A stretch of DNA of 33,035 nucleotides from Lacunisphaera sp. (lineage in GTDB: Bacteria > Verrucomicrobiota > Verrucomicrobiia > Opitutales > Opitutaceae), in NCBI GenBank assembly GCA_009695095.1, contig SIBQ01000025.1:1-33035 (forward strand). The letters run 5' to 3'. Below, in pieces: positions 7,372 to 16,960 of this stretch. The notes beneath the pieces were generated by a model. The model saw only the letters and a program-made list of their open reading frames with translations, was not told the DNA's origin and did not search any database. The first letter of the stretch is position 1. Every line of letters begins with the position of its first letter. A program made the position numbers and the translations under genes.

Positions 7372-9822
7372 ATGCTCCGCCTGCTGCTCCCGCCCAACCT
7401 CGCCACCGCCGCCCCGCGCAATGCCATCGCCGTCCGTGTGGAACTGGACCTGGCGGCGAAGCCTCCGCCCGACCTCGTGTTGGGCCTAGCCATACTCCAA
7501 CGTCTCGGCGTGCCATCGCAACCCGTGTCGCTTGTCCAGCTGAAGCGGGTCCACCTCCGCCAGCTGCTGCACGCCCTGGTCGGCGAGCGTGTCTTCTTCC
7601 GGGCGGACCGGCCCGGCACCCCGCTGGCGTGGAACGGTCTGGATCTGCCGGGGGTGAGCGAGCATTTGCACGATCCAGTGGAGCCAGCAGCATTACCACT
7701 GACGGTGACTGAACCGAGGTCGAAAAAAACTCCCGAGAAGGGCGACGATCCCCCGCCGCTGACGGTGGACGGTTCCGAGCATTTTCTGGCCATCACCATG
7801 CCCTCGTGCGAGTCCATCGTCTATGATGCGGCGCTGGAATTTCTCCGCGCGCACCGCTTCGCACTCGATCCGCTCACCCGCAAATGGTGGCTGCGCGACC
7901 GGCACAAGGTCCTCAACATCCTCGCCACGCACGGTGCCCTGTTGCGCGACAATCTCCATGCCGAGTTCACGGCCAACTTCGAGCGCAACACGGCCCTCCT
8001 GAAGATCGCCGAAATCTCCGCCGAAATCAGCGAACAGTCCGACGGCTACGACGTCACCCTCGGCCTCTCGGCCGGGGGCGCTGCCGACGTGCAGATCCGC
8101 GCGGCCGTCGCGACCGGCCGGAATTACATCGAAGCCGACGGTGCTATCTACCTGATTGATGCCGCCCGGCTCGCCCAGCTCGAGTCCACCCACCGGGCCT
8201 TGGCCGGCGAGCCCTCCGCCACCACCGCCCAAGGCCAGCACCGCATCGCCAAGTCACGTGCCGCCGAGGTGACCGACCTGCTGGAGAGAGTTGCGCCACA
8301 CTTCTCGGCGCCGGAGACGTGGCACGCCCGCAGCGCCGCCTTGAAAAATCTTTCCGTGCTGCCGCCCGCTCCCGTGCCGGCGGACTTCACCGCCGTGCTC
8401 CGCCCCTACCAGCACCTCGGCGTCGCCTGGCTCTGGCATCTCCACTGCCAGGAGCTCGGCGGCATCCTCGCCGACGAGATGGGACTCGGCAAAACCCCAC
8501 AGGCCCTCGCCCTGCTCGCCGCCGCGAAGTCCGTCCGCGCCACCACGCCACCGCACCTGGTTGTCGTGCCTGCCTCCCTGGTGGAAAACTGGCGGCGCGA
8601 GGCGGCGCGGTTCGCTCCCGCGCTGCGCGTATCCGTCCACCATGGCGGCTCGCGGCTGGGAGCGCGGGAATTCGCGGGCCACGACCTCGTGCTCACCTCC
8701 TACGGCACGCTCGCGCGCGACACGGAACTGTTCGAGGGCGTGGTTTTCGACATCATTCTCGCCGACGAGGCGCAGCACCTGAAGAACCGCCGCACCCAGA
8801 CCGCGCAGGCACTCCGCGTCCTGCACGGCCGCAGCCGTTTCCTGCTCACTGGTACGCCGCTCGAAAACTCGCTCGATGATCTCCGTTCGCTCTTTGAGTT
8901 CCTGATGCCCGGCTTTTTGCCCCAGCTGCCGCCCGGGATGAAGCGGGAGGAGCGCGCTTTTCACGACGAGCGGCTGCGCGTTCAGACTGCGCCTTACATC
9001 CTCCGTCGCACCAAGGCGGCCGTCGCGCCCGAGTTGCCGCCGAAGATCGAACAGGTGGTCTGGTGCGAGCCGACTGCCGCACAGGCCGCACTCTACCGCC
9101 AGATGCAGGAGGACACCGAGCGCGCGCTGTTCGACCTCGCAGCGCAGGGTGCGTCGGATGGCCGGCTGCACCTCGCCACGCTCACCCAGCTGCTCCGGCT
9201 GCGCCAAATCTGCTGCGACCCCCGGCTGGTGGATCCGGTGAAAGGCGCGGCCGCCAATTTATCGCCGGCAAGCAGGCTCCTACAAAAAGGCAGTCTGCCC
9301 TACCAGGATTCCGCCAAACTCGACGCCTTCCGCGAACTGCTCGCCGAAAGCATCGACGAGGGCCACCGCATGCTGGTCTTCTCGCAGTTCACCTCGCTGC
9401 TCGCGTTGTTGCGCGAGGAACTTGATGCGCAGGGCGTGGCGTATTGCTACCTCGACGGCTCGATGACCATCCGGGCCCGGCAGGCCGCGGTGGACATGTT
9501 CCAAGCCGACGAAACCGTCCCGGTGTTCCTCATCTCACTGAAGGCGGGTGGCACGGGGCTCAATCTCACCGGCGCTGATGTCGTCGTGCATTACGACCCG
9601 TGGTGGAATCCCGCCGTCGAGGCGCAGGCGACCGACCGCACCCACCGCATCGGCCAGAACAAGATCGTCACCAGCTACCGGCTGATCTGCTCCGGCACGG
9701 TGGAGGAGAAGGTCATGGCCCTGCAGGACGAGAAGCGGGCGCTGCTCGCGGATGTCTTCGAAGCCAGCGACGCGGCCACCGCCAAGCTCAGCCTGGCCGA
9801 CCTCCGTGCCTTGCTTAGATGA
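7372..9822 (+). CDS. SNF2-family DEAD/DEAH-like ATPase (helicase)
   Basis: This 816-residue SWI2/SNF2 ATPase probably translocates on double-stranded DNA or RNA-polymerase complexes. Motif I is ADEMGLGKT (about residue 370), motif II is LADEAQH (a DEAQ form of the DEAH box), and motif III is LLTGTPLEN. The C-terminal RecA lobe has VFSQFTSLL, the [17 protein letters not shown] segment and the [22 protein letters not shown] block typical of the family. The N-terminal 370 residues are family-specific and unassigned. The frame is open from 7237, but that part overlaps ychJ and reads poorly, so the ATG at 7372 (MLRLLLPPN) was chosen. No Shine-Dalgarno is visible. Bacterial homologues are often called HepA/RapA-like, but the exact role cannot be told here. 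Confidence 0.92.
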   Translation: MLRLLLPPNLATAAPRNAIAVRVELDLAAKPPPDLVLGLAILQRLGVPSQPVSLVQLKRVHLRQLLHALVGERVFFRADRPGTPLAWNGLDLPGVSEHLHDPVEPAALPLTVTEPRSKKTPEKGDDPPPLTVDGSEHFLAITMPSCESIVYDAALEFLRAHRFALDPLTRKWWLRDRHKVLNILATHGALLRDNLHAEFTANFERNTALLKIAEISAEISEQSDGYDVTLGLSAGGAADVQIRAAVATGRNYIEADGAIYLIDAARLAQLESTHRALAGEPSATTAQGQHRIAKSRAAEVTDLLERVAPHFSAPETWHARSAALKNLSVLPPAPVPADFTAVLRPYQHLGVAWLWHLHCQELGGILADEMGLGKTPQALALLAAAKSVRATTPPHLVVVPASLVENWRREAARFAPALRVSVHHGGSRLGAREFAGHDLVLTSYGTLARDTELFEGVVFDIILADEAQHLKNRRTQTAQALRVLHGRSRFLLTGTPLENSLDDLRSLFEFLMPGFLPQLPPGMKREERAFHDERLRVQTAPYILRRTKAAVAPELPPKIEQVVWCEPTAAQAALYRQMQEDTERALFDLAAQGASDGRLHLATLTQLLRLRQICCDPRLVDPVKGAAANLSPASRLLQKGSLPYQDSAKLDAFRELLAESIDEGHRMLVFSQFTSLLALLREELDAQGVAYCYLDGSMTIRARQAAVDMFQADETVPVFLISLKAGGTGLNLTGADVVVHYDPWWNPAVEAQATDRTHRIGQNKIVTSYRLICSGTVEEKVMALQDEKRALLADVFEASDAATAKLSLADLRALLR

Positions 9823-10012
9823 TCTGACCCGGTCATCCGCTACGCGCCTGATGGGCAACCGGTGGATTGAAGCGCTCAAAAAAGCCGGGTACCGGGAAAG
9901 AGAGCAGAGCTAACAGGATCGGGTTGAGGTTGCCCTGATTTGCGGGGCCGTAGGTGAACCAGAACCGAGCGAAGGGGTCAGCGACAGTCTCCCAAGCGAG
10001 CGGAAATTAAGG

Positions 10013-10092
10013 TTATTTGAGGAGTTGATTTAAGAGGATGACGAGATTGCGCATGACGGCGGTGAGCGCGACTTTCTTGGGATTGCCGGCCA
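10013..10092 (-). mobile_element. Remnant of an IS110-family transposase (C-terminal end)
   Basis: The minus strand encodes AGNPKKVALTAVMRNLVILL followed by NQLLK and a TAA at 10013-10015. This matches the well-conserved C-terminal pattern of IS110/IS1111 transposases (GKPxKVALxAxMRKLLxxLN). Only about 28 codons survive. No DEDD catalytic region or element end is visible. Confidence 0.65.
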
Positions 10093-10093
10093 G

Positions 10094-10198
10094 GACCAGC
10101 CAATCTCCCGCTGGACCGCCGCCGCCCTCCGGCACGTCGAACTCGGCTTCCCTCGTCTCAAAGTCCACGCCGACCTGCCCCAACTGATCGGGCAGTGC
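10094..10198 (+). mobile_element. Possible remnant of a DDE transposase C-terminus
   Basis: The plus strand reads SRWTAAALRHVELGFPRLK followed by VHADLPQLIGQC. The spacing of RW, AAL, E, F, R and L residues recalls the C-terminal ends of IS256-type and similar DDE transposases. The similarity is judged from memory and the fragment is short. It overlaps nothing else and abuts the end of the solute-binding-protein gene. Confidence 0.3.
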
Positions 10199-10211
10199 TC
10201 AAGCGACCCTC

Positions 10212-11567
10212 TTAAAACCTATGTGGATTTTGCTTTAGCGATTCTTTCCATCTCGCGGCCGCCAGATTCAGAGCCTGTTCGGACGTCAGGAAGCCTTTCA
10301 TAAAGAATTCGGCCATCTCCCAAAGCGCAGTCAACATATCCAGCCACTGCGGCTCCCCCGCGGCAAACATGATGCTCCGGTCCATAGTGTTAACTATATT
10401 GAGATTCTGCGCCTTGGGCGCGAGTTGGCTATCGAGCCACGGGGTCTTCCGTGGCGTCGTTTCAGCATGATCGGCAAACATTCGTCCTGAATTAACGGGA
10501 TTTGTGCAGTAAGCGATGAACTCGAAAGCGGCCTCAGGGTTCTTGGAATGCTTGAAGATTCTCATTTCCTGCATCGTTAAAAAACCGCCCCCGACCCCAG
10601 GATAATTTCCCACCGCCCATTTGCCTGCCACTTTAGACTTTTCCGGATCTTGAAGGCGCTGCAGCAGTTTAGGCGTCGGTACACACTCTATGATTGCCGC
10701 CCTTCCCTCTACAAATGCATTGATGGCATCACCCGCATCCCAATTCGCTGACTCCGGCGAGGCGTAAGAATGCACCTGTCTTTTGAGCATCTCCAGCGCC
10801 CATATCCCCTTGTCACTGGCGATCAGTGGCTCCTTGTCTGGCGACAGAATTGGCTCTCCCAGTGACGAGTAGCGGGCGAGGAAGGCCTTGGTGAGCTCCT
10901 CGGCAAGGCCACAGGGATGATATGGGTAGCTGGCCCCGACTGCAGAAAAACCATACATGCCTCCCGCGGTGGTTGCGGCTAACGCTTTGTCATACTCATT
11001 CCAACTCGTGGGTAATTCGCCGATCAGGTCCTTGCGATAAAAGACCATGGGCGCCCGTACCCGATTGGTTAAACCAAAGCGCACGCCATTTTGAACGGCT
11101 TCACCATACTTGATAACCGGAGCGAAATAATCGCTCATATCATAATCAAACTTCCTGATGTAGTCATTGATGGGAAGAAAGTGAGGCCACAGGGTCGAAG
11201 TGTGGTGACCATCGGAAAGGAACATGTCGAACTGCGGGTTCGGGGAAACGGCATCGGCTTGCGCTACTGTTTCCAGGGCCCACCATCCGTGAATAGCATT
11301 GAGCCGCTTGAATTTTACCGTTGCTCCGGTAAGAGCATGAAATTCGGCTACAAAGGCCTCAAGGGGCTGTTCCTAGGCGTCGAGAATGGTCAATTCAACC
11401 CCCTCATATCGCCGGGTCCCACAAGGCGAAGCGCCGCGCAACTTTGGCGCCGATGATTCCTCGGCGGGGTTCTGTTTCCCGAGAATTTTTTGCGCCAATG
11501 GCCCAAGCGCAAGACCCGCCGCCATTGATGCTCCAACGAACTCACGACACGTAATTTCTCGCTTCAT
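10212..11567 (-). pseudogene. Extracellular solute-binding protein (sugar ABC type), interrupted by one in-frame UAG
   Basis: The frame 11567 to 10212 is continuous (452 codons) except for one TAG at 11373-11375 (codon 65). Before it lies a signal-like N-terminus (MKREITCREFVGASMAAG) ending VELTILDA; after it the family sequence continues at once with EQPLEAFVAEFHALTGATVK. The rest has family-1 solute-binding features, such as MVFYRKDLIGELPTSWNEYD, a late GFLTMQEMRIFKHSKNPEAA segment and EQALNLAAARWKE. The N-terminus looks like a Tat signal in which the first Arg of the pair is now Cys (TGT for CGT). AGGAAG stands 10 bases before the ATG. No permease or ATPase gene is nearby. The gene is AT-richer than its surroundings and lies between transposase remnants, suggesting acquired DNA in decay. 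Restart at ATG 11225 would give an unexported fragment. Confidence 0.75.
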
Positions 11568-11933
11568 GATGAAGACTTCCTGTTTTGCTGTTGTTGATTA
11601 ACTGGATGCGTGGAAAAGGACGGTGAGAATCGGCGGTCTCCAGCATCCATGATACGGGACGATTGCGCGAGGAGGCGGATACGGGATAGTTGGATACCGT
11701 GACGGAAATGCGGGACTAGGATCGGGAGCGGTGCCAGTCTTTACGGCGTTAATAGGGCGGAGATTCGCGGAGCCGGCAAGCCGGTTCGCGGTGGGATCGT
11801 GTCCTGATTTAAATGTCCTTCGTGTGCGCCGCCCTAATCTCGGCCGAACGTATTCCCGCATTGGTCTGGCGTTCAAGGGCCCGATCTAAGCCGGCGATAA
11901 TACCGTTCTTAATGGCCCTTTGGTCTTTGGGGT
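11568..11933. other. Intergenic stretch upstream of the solute-binding-protein gene
   Basis: No convincing gene was found; the open frames here have no family likeness. A palindrome (CCGGC-AA-GCCGG, 11773-11784, with outer CGCG arms at 11766-11769 and 11787-11790) and an ATTTAAAT palindrome near 11808 are present. The promoter of the minus-strand gene should lie here but no clear -35/-10 pair stands out. Confidence 0.4.
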
Positions 11934-12019
11934 TTGTGGGCGTTTTCGAATGCTTGCTCGCGACTTCATAGGCGTCGAACCCATCGGAAGACGATCCTTG
12001 GCTTCATCGCAGCGCAGAC

Positions 12020-12345
12020 CGAAGCAAGCGGCATGGTTCAACCCGATGGAATGCAATCCTCCCTCGAACTTCAGGGCTACGTCCACGAACGGCTGGTGCA
12101 GAATGGCCAGCCCGAGGATGCCGACCATCTGTTGCCACGGCCACAGCGGGTGATCTCGTTGCTCAAGCGTTGGTTGCCGGGAACCAATCAAGACGCGGCC
12201 GCTCCCGCATACTTGCAAGAATACCTCGCCGAGTTCACCTTTCGTTTCTACCGCCGTGCCTCCGCCTCGCACGGCAAGCTGTTCCACCTTCTGGCTCAGC
12301 AGGCCGCCCCGTCGACCTGCCATTTCCTCAGTAACCACAACCCGT
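12020..12345 (+). mobile_element. Remnant of an IS1595 (ISXO2-like) transposase
   Basis: The frame encodes the C-terminal half of an ISXO2-type DDE transposase: LQGYVHERLVQNGQPEDADH, then RVISLLKRWLPGTNQ, then YLQEYLAEFTFRFYRRASAS and HGKLFHLLAQQAA. In intact relatives this is where the conserved Glu region and the LLKRWLLGTHQG / EFTFRFNRR blocks stand. The N-terminal half and inverted repeats are not visible. The open frame continues into the antisense of the sulfatase 3' end, which is not part of the element. It marks the right edge of the decayed island. Confidence 0.75.
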
Positions 12346-12418
12346 GGGGGCTGGTTGAATCACGTAAATACCCCCATAGAAAAGCGGGAAGTCGGATTTT
12401 GGGCAGAGGCGGAATGCG

Positions 12419-14107
12419 TTATCGAATGCCCGGAACGTTGCTAAGGTGCGGCGAAATTTCCTTCCACCGCTTCACGCCGCAGCGGCGCGCCCATGTTTCA
12501 TACTTATTAGCCATGGCCCGCACCCGCTCCGGCTGTGGCCCCGCCAGATCGTGCAGCTCGCACCGGTCCGCCGAAAGATCGTAAAGTTCCCAAGATTCAT
12601 CTTCCCGGCCCAGCAATTTCCAAGGACCATCGCGCATCGCGCGACGACCCTCCAGTTCCCAGAAGATCGGTATCGCGCGGGGCGATTGCTTTCCGCGCAA
12701 ACACGGCGCGAGGCTGACTCCCTCCATCGGCCATATGTCCCGGTCTTGGTACCGACGCGGATACTTCGCCCCGCCGAGTTCCACGAAGGTGGCCATCAGA
12801 TCCACGACGTGGCCCGGCTCGTGACAAATGCTTCCGGCCTCCGTCTGCACGCCCGGACCGGCGACAATCAGCGGCGCAGCAATGCCGCCTTCGTTCAGCC
12901 AGACCTTGAACTTGCGAAACGGCGTGTCGCTGAGATTGCCCCAACCCCTCCCGTAGCTGCCGAAAGATTCCGGCCCGCCCAGATAGGGAGGACGATTGAA
13001 CTCCTTGGGGCGAAACCGGCTCAAGTCCGCGTCGCCATCGCCGCCGTTGTCCGACAGAAAAACCACGAGCGTGTCCTGGTCCTTTCCGGTTCGCCGCAAT
13101 TCGGCCAGCACGCGGCCGATACCGGCGTCCATTTTCTCGATTTGCGCCGCATAGATGGCCATCTTGAGATCCTGGAGATCACGATCCTCGACCTCGTCCC
13201 ATGCGGGTGCCCCGGGATCACGCGGCGACAGCACCGCCTCCCGGCCAACCAGGCCCATCGCCTGCTGCCGGCTGAACCGTTCCCGGCGCAGGGCATCCCA
13301 ACCGCGAAGGTAGCGCCCGCGATATTTTGCAATGTCCTCCGGCGGAGCGTGCAAGGGGCTATGGGGAGCGGTAAACGCCAGGTAGAAGAAGAATGGCTCC
13401 TGTCCCGGTTCAATCCCGGCGAGAAATTCGACCGCATGATCCGCAATGGCATCGGTCATGTAAAAGCCCTCGCGGGGCGGATGGTAAGGTTCGCCGTCCA
13501 GCGCCATCTGCCGCTGCGTCACTCCCGGCACATAATCCTTGGTGAGATCGAAATAGTTGGCGCCGCCGCTGATCAACCCGAAGTAGCGGTCGAATCCCCG
13601 GTCCACCGGCCAGTGCGGGCGGCTTTCACCCACATGCCATTTGCCCGACATCAGGGTCCGGTAGCCGGCGCCCTTCAGGACCTCGGCCATCGTGACGCAA
13701 TCGTTGTTGAGATATCCCTGATAGGGGCCGGACGGCCGGATATCTGCGCCATGCGAAACCATCCAACCCACGCCGGCTTGGTGCGGATAAAGCCCCGTCA
13801 GTAGCGCGGCGCGAGTGGGGCAGCAAACGGCGCAGTTGTAGAACTGCGTGAAGCGCATGCCCCGTGCCGCCAGCGAATCGAGATGCGGCGTGCGGATCTC
13901 CGAGCCGTAACAACCGAGATCCGAGTAGCCCAGGTCGTCGGCCATGATCAGGAGGATGTTCGGCTGCCGGCCGCGCCCCGGCGTGCCGCTCAGCAACGAC
14001 GGCGCCGTCATCGCTGCGGTTCCCACGCCCAGGGTGCGCAAAAAATCACGCCGGCCCCATCCGCCCGCAGCCGGGCGGCCTGAGAGGAGACCTGCGGTGG
14101 ATTTCAT
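12419..14107 (-). CDS. Tat-exported sulfatase (arylsulfatase type, Cys class)
   Basis: This 562-residue enzyme should hydrolyse sulfate esters, probably on polysaccharides or glycans outside the cytoplasm. R19-R20 in WGRRDFLRTLG form a twin-arginine signal followed by a hydrophobic stretch. The mature part opens PNILLIMADDLGYSDLGCYG, with the metal-binding Asp pair D57-D58. The activation motif C-x-P-x-R is C95-C-P-T-R followed by AALLTG, so C95 should be converted to formylglycine by a sulfatase-modifying enzyme that is not in this window. Later family blocks include GKWHVG and LVVFLSDNGG. The ATG at 14107 was chosen over a TTG at 14119. It lies 242 bp downstream of the kelch gene on the same strand. 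The natural substrate cannot be told. Confidence 0.93.
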   Translation of the reverse strand: MKSTAGLLSGRPAAGGWGRRDFLRTLGVGTAAMTAPSLLSGTPGRGRQPNILLIMADDLGYSDLGCYGSEIRTPHLDSLAARGMRFTQFYNCAVCCPTRAALLTGLYPHQAGVGWMVSHGADIRPSGPYQGYLNNDCVTMAEVLKGAGYRTLMSGKWHVGESRPHWPVDRGFDRYFGLISGGANYFDLTKDYVPGVTQRQMALDGEPYHPPREGFYMTDAIADHAVEFLAGIEPGQEPFFFYLAFTAPHSPLHAPPEDIAKYRGRYLRGWDALRRERFSRQQAMGLVGREAVLSPRDPGAPAWDEVEDRDLQDLKMAIYAAQIEKMDAGIGRVLAELRRTGKDQDTLVVFLSDNGGDGDADLSRFRPKEFNRPPYLGGPESFGSYGRGWGNLSDTPFRKFKVWLNEGGIAAPLIVAGPGVQTEAGSICHEPGHVVDLMATFVELGGAKYPRRYQDRDIWPMEGVSLAPCLRGKQSPRAIPIFWELEGRRAMRDGPWKLLGREDESWELYDLSADRCELHDLAGPQPERVRAMANKYETWARRCGVKRWKEISPHLSNVPGIR

Positions 14108-14220
14108 GCGCGCGAGCAAGTCTGCCGTTTCAAACAGTGTCCGCGGCTATCGCCTCGTGCACGCAGTCGCATGGCCCCGAATCTGTAGGGCCAGCGCTCG
14201 TCGCCGGGCCGGGCGGCAGT

Positions 14221-14240
14221 CCCGCCGCTCCGGCGGCGGG
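14221..14240. repeat. Small GC palindrome between kelch and sulfatase genes
   Basis: CCGCCG (14222-14227) and CGGCGG (14231-14236) form a stem with a 3-base loop. An oligo-T stretch lies at 14293-14299 on the plus strand. The intergenic region 14108-14349 also repeats ATTAGT/CATTAGTGGT words. No gene was seen; the sulfatase promoter may lie here. Confidence 0.35.
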
Positions 14241-14349
14241 CCACCTTCCGGGCAGCATTCCCGTGTAGCCCTGCGCGGGAGTGCAAGGGACCCTTTTTTA
14301 GATTAGTAGTCATTAGTGGTTTCCCACTGCGTCGTTCCAGCTAAGAGCC

Positions 14350-16119
14350 TTATGGAGCCCGCCGGTTTCCCGCGGGCGCGTCAATGCGCCAGGTCCACAC
14401 CTCAGTGGTGCGGCCGCCCTTGAGTTCGCCGGAGACGAAGTGCCACTCCGATCCCGACGCGACGGCCGGGATGGTGACGACGGAGGTCGGCCAGCGCTCC
14501 GGCCAGAGTTTCCACTGGTGCGCGGCAACGTCGAAATAGATTACGTCATCCGGCAGCCGCTTGTCGCCCGGCAGGCCGCCTGCCGTGTGCTGGCCGTCCA
14601 CGCCACCGAGGACGAACACCCGGCCTGGCGACGTTGTGACTGGTGCCGGCGAAGGCGCCGCGATGGCCGACCACGGGAGGTCGGGCAGTCTTTCCCACGA
14701 CTGCTTCTCAGGACGGTAACGGTAGGCATCGGTGAGATAGGTCGACTGGGCCTTGCCGTCGGCGCCCAGGCGGGTTTCCAACCCGCTGAGCAAATAGATC
14801 GCGCCGTCCAGCGCCGCCATCACCGCATGCGACCGGGCGGGACCGGGCCACGCGGGCAGCGGCAGCCACCCCGCCGCCGGTCGGGCCAGATCCAGGCGCC
14901 AGAATTCACCACGGCTCATGCGCGGCGAACCGGAGTTGCCGCCGGCGTAATAGACCACGCCATCAAGCACCACCGCCATCGAGTTGCTCACGGGATTCGG
15001 CAAGGCCGGCATCGGGCTGATCCGGACCTGAGCACCGTCCCACGCCATCAGGAAGGCGTCCTGGCAAAGAAGCTCCGCACTGTCGCCGCCGTCACCGCCC
15101 ATCACCAACACCCCGCCAGGGAGCGAAACCGTCGCCCCATAGGCGCGCGGGGCCGGCAGCTTGCCGGCCGGCCGCCACGTTTTTTCACCGGGGACGAGCG
15201 CGTAGATGTCATCGTGCCACTTTTTTTTATTCCGGGGCTCGGGCCAGTTGGTTCCGCCCGCTATGATCAGCACGCCGTTATGCACCCCGCTTTGTGGCCC
15301 CGCCATGCCTGGCTCTAGCGGGTACGAGGGCCGTTGGTGCCACGCCGACGAGGAAGCCGTGCCTGTATTCGCCGGCAGTTGCACCACGCGGCACACGTTC
15401 CGGCCGCTGCCATCTTGAACGACATATGCCGCGAGTGCGTTTCCGCCGGCGGTGGCCAGGGCGGCTCCGTCGATTTTCGCATCGGGAACCTCGTCGGCAA
15501 AAGCCAGATCCTGAAAGCCACCGGCCTCCGCGCGGCTCACCACGAGCCCGGCGCCCGGAAAATGCGGTTTGACTCCGACCACGCGCCGCCCTGAACGCAG
15601 CACGAGCTTCGTCCCGTCATTTTCCTCGGAAGCCAGCACGCCGTCGGGCAGTCCCTCAGGTGGGGCTTGATCCGCCGGGGCCGTTTGGGGCGCCCAAGCG
15701 TCCGTCCACGCCCGGCGGCGCCATACGGACGCAGCCGCGGTGGCATCGCCCGGCTTGCGCGCTGAGAGCCGCCAGCCCGTCCGGCTGTCGCCCGTCAGGG
15801 TCAGCGTCGCAAAACCGGCAGCTGACGCACCGTCCAACACGGGCGCCGGCTTCGACCATTTGTTTTTGCCGGCCTTGCCGGTCGACCCGACAATCTGGCC
15901 GGCGGGATTCAACCAGACCACCGCCCAACGGCCCTGGCCCAGGTCGGCCGCCGCACACACACCGGCGGTGCCGCCGGCCGATTCGCCCAGGGTGGCCGGG
16001 GTGAGAGCAGTCAGTTTTTTTAAAGCTTCCTCCGCGGATAGCGGCCCGTACAAACCCGCCGAGGCCGCCATCGCGAAAACAGCGAGGCAGCGCCGGGCGG
16101 TGAAATCGAATACGTTCAT
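14350..16119 (-). CDS. Exported kelch-repeat beta-propeller protein (NanM / cyclically permuted mutarotase-like)
   Basis: This 589-residue protein starts with a signal peptide (MNVFDFTARRCLAVFAMAAS..., probable cleavage near SAEEA). The C-terminal two thirds carry kelch blades marked by Gly-Gly pairs: GVLIIAGGTNWP, GGVLVMGGDG, GVVYYAGGNSG, AIYLLSGLE and RVFVLGGVDGQ. The layout recalls N-acetylneuraminate epimerases (NanM) and the cyclically permuted mutarotase family, which act on sialic acids in the periplasm. Those are usually about 350-400 residues; here a roughly 200-residue N-terminal region is added. The frame is open from 16308, but the ATG at 16119 gives the signal peptide. A sulfatase follows on the same strand, so a joint role in handling sulfated or sialylated glycans is plausible but inferred. 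Confidence 0.85.
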   Translation of the reverse strand: MNVFDFTARRCLAVFAMAASAGLYGPLSAEEALKKLTALTPATLGESAGGTAGVCAAADLGQGRWAVVWLNPAGQIVGSTGKAGKNKWSKPAPVLDGASAAGFATLTLTGDSRTGWRLSARKPGDATAAASVWRRRAWTDAWAPQTAPADQAPPEGLPDGVLASEENDGTKLVLRSGRRVVGVKPHFPGAGLVVSRAEAGGFQDLAFADEVPDAKIDGAALATAGGNALAAYVVQDGSGRNVCRVVQLPANTGTASSSAWHQRPSYPLEPGMAGPQSGVHNGVLIIAGGTNWPEPRNKKKWHDDIYALVPGEKTWRPAGKLPAPRAYGATVSLPGGVLVMGGDGGDSAELLCQDAFLMAWDGAQVRISPMPALPNPVSNSMAVVLDGVVYYAGGNSGSPRMSRGEFWRLDLARPAAGWLPLPAWPGPARSHAVMAALDGAIYLLSGLETRLGADGKAQSTYLTDAYRYRPEKQSWERLPDLPWSAIAAPSPAPVTTSPGRVFVLGGVDGQHTAGGLPGDKRLPDDVIYFDVAAHQWKLWPERWPTSVVTIPAVASGSEWHFVSGELKGGRTTEVWTWRIDAPAGNRRAP

Positions 16120-16693
16120 GGGGTGGGAAAAACGAGGGGTGGACCTAGCACGGCGGGGATCGCCGCGGCTGACCAAGACAATTGCACCGGACCGAACGCC
16201 ACAAAAGCAATCTTCTGGTAAAATCATTTGCCCGCCGTTCCGGGGTTTTCGGCTTTGAATCCGGCCGCTGCGTTGCCTGTCACCGTGTGCCATTGCGCGC
16301 GGGAACAATCAACCAGAGTAACGGGCCGGCGAGGCAGTCCGTAGGATCGGTCCCTGACCAGCCCGGCCGGCCCTCGGAGTGGTTGGGGCTGCGGACCGCG
16401 GCCGCATCGGGCAGCTTTTGCGACCTCCGGCGCTTCCGGGCGCGGCGTAGACCATTCAATTAATCCTGGATGGGCAGGTCCGGCGCCGGCGCGAGCCCGC
16501 CCAGCTCCGCAGGCGTTGACGCCGCCGGGCCGGTGGAGTACAAGCGACCCCATCTGACCGACGGGAGCCACCTGCGATCCTCCGCTTGCCGCGCCGTCTT
16601 GTCTTGCCATAGTCCCGCCACGCCCACGAGCGTGCCGGCCGATGCGGTCGGCAATGTGTTCGTCGCCATCAACGTCATTCTCAAACGCACGCC
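16120..16693. other. Gene-poor stretch upstream of the kelch gene
   Basis: No gene could be assigned. A minus-strand frame (16460 to about 16680) reads TLPTASAGTLVGVAGLWQDK and could be a small protein or a remnant, but no family is recognised and overlapping frames are equally open. The kelch promoter should lie just right of 16119. Confidence 0.35.
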
Positions 16694-16960
16694 ATGAAAA
16701 GCCCGCGCAGGAAGAGAGGCCGCTGCGCGCGCAAACGCCGGTACCGCACTCAGGGCGACGCCCTCGACGCCGCATTGCTCGCCGGAGTCGAACGCCAGCG
16801 CACCGCCTACCTTTGCCCGCTCTGCCGGCACTGGCACCTGACTTCCCGTCAACCGTCCCCGACGCCGATCAAAACCGGTTGCCCCGTCCGGAGTGGCGGT
16901 TGCGCGAGTGCGAGTCGCGCAGGTCGTGATGCGGATTGTGGTCCGTCGGGGCGGCGCTGA
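16694..16960 (+). CDS. Small basic Cys/His protein, possible zinc ribbon
   Basis: This 88-residue frame starts with a very basic N-terminus (MKSPRRKRGRCARKRRYRTQ) and has CPLCRHWHLTSR at about residues 41-52. The C-x-x-C plus H-x-H arrangement occurs in small uncharacterised proteins with a C-x-x-C-x-x-W-H-L-T-S core, which may bind zinc and nucleic acid. The last 30 residues look low-complexity and overlap, on the opposite strand, the end of the next gene by 92 bases, so the true functional part may be the first 55 residues. No ribosome-binding site is visible. The function is unknown. Confidence 0.5.
   Translation: MKSPRRKRGRCARKRRYRTQGDALDAALLAGVERQRTAYLCPLCRHWHLTSRQPSPTPIKTGCPVRSGGCASASRAGRDADCGPSGRR

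Larger units (their letters stand above)
9823..10211. other. Gene-free stretch made of decayed fragments
   Basis: No intact gene is present. On the minus strand a reading of about 55 codons without a stop (about 9833-9995) looks protein-like but was not recognised. An IS110-like transposase tail (10013-10092) and a plus-strand transposase-like tail (10094-10198) follow. CTGACCC (9824-9830) and GGGTCAG (9975-9981) form a widely spaced inverted pair. The stretch begins a mobile-element graveyard that runs to about 12.35 kb. Confidence 0.5.

Noticed and set aside
12446..13804. Plus-strand frame of 452 codons opposite the sulfatase
   Set aside because: It lacks any family signature, while the opposite strand carries every sulfatase motif.
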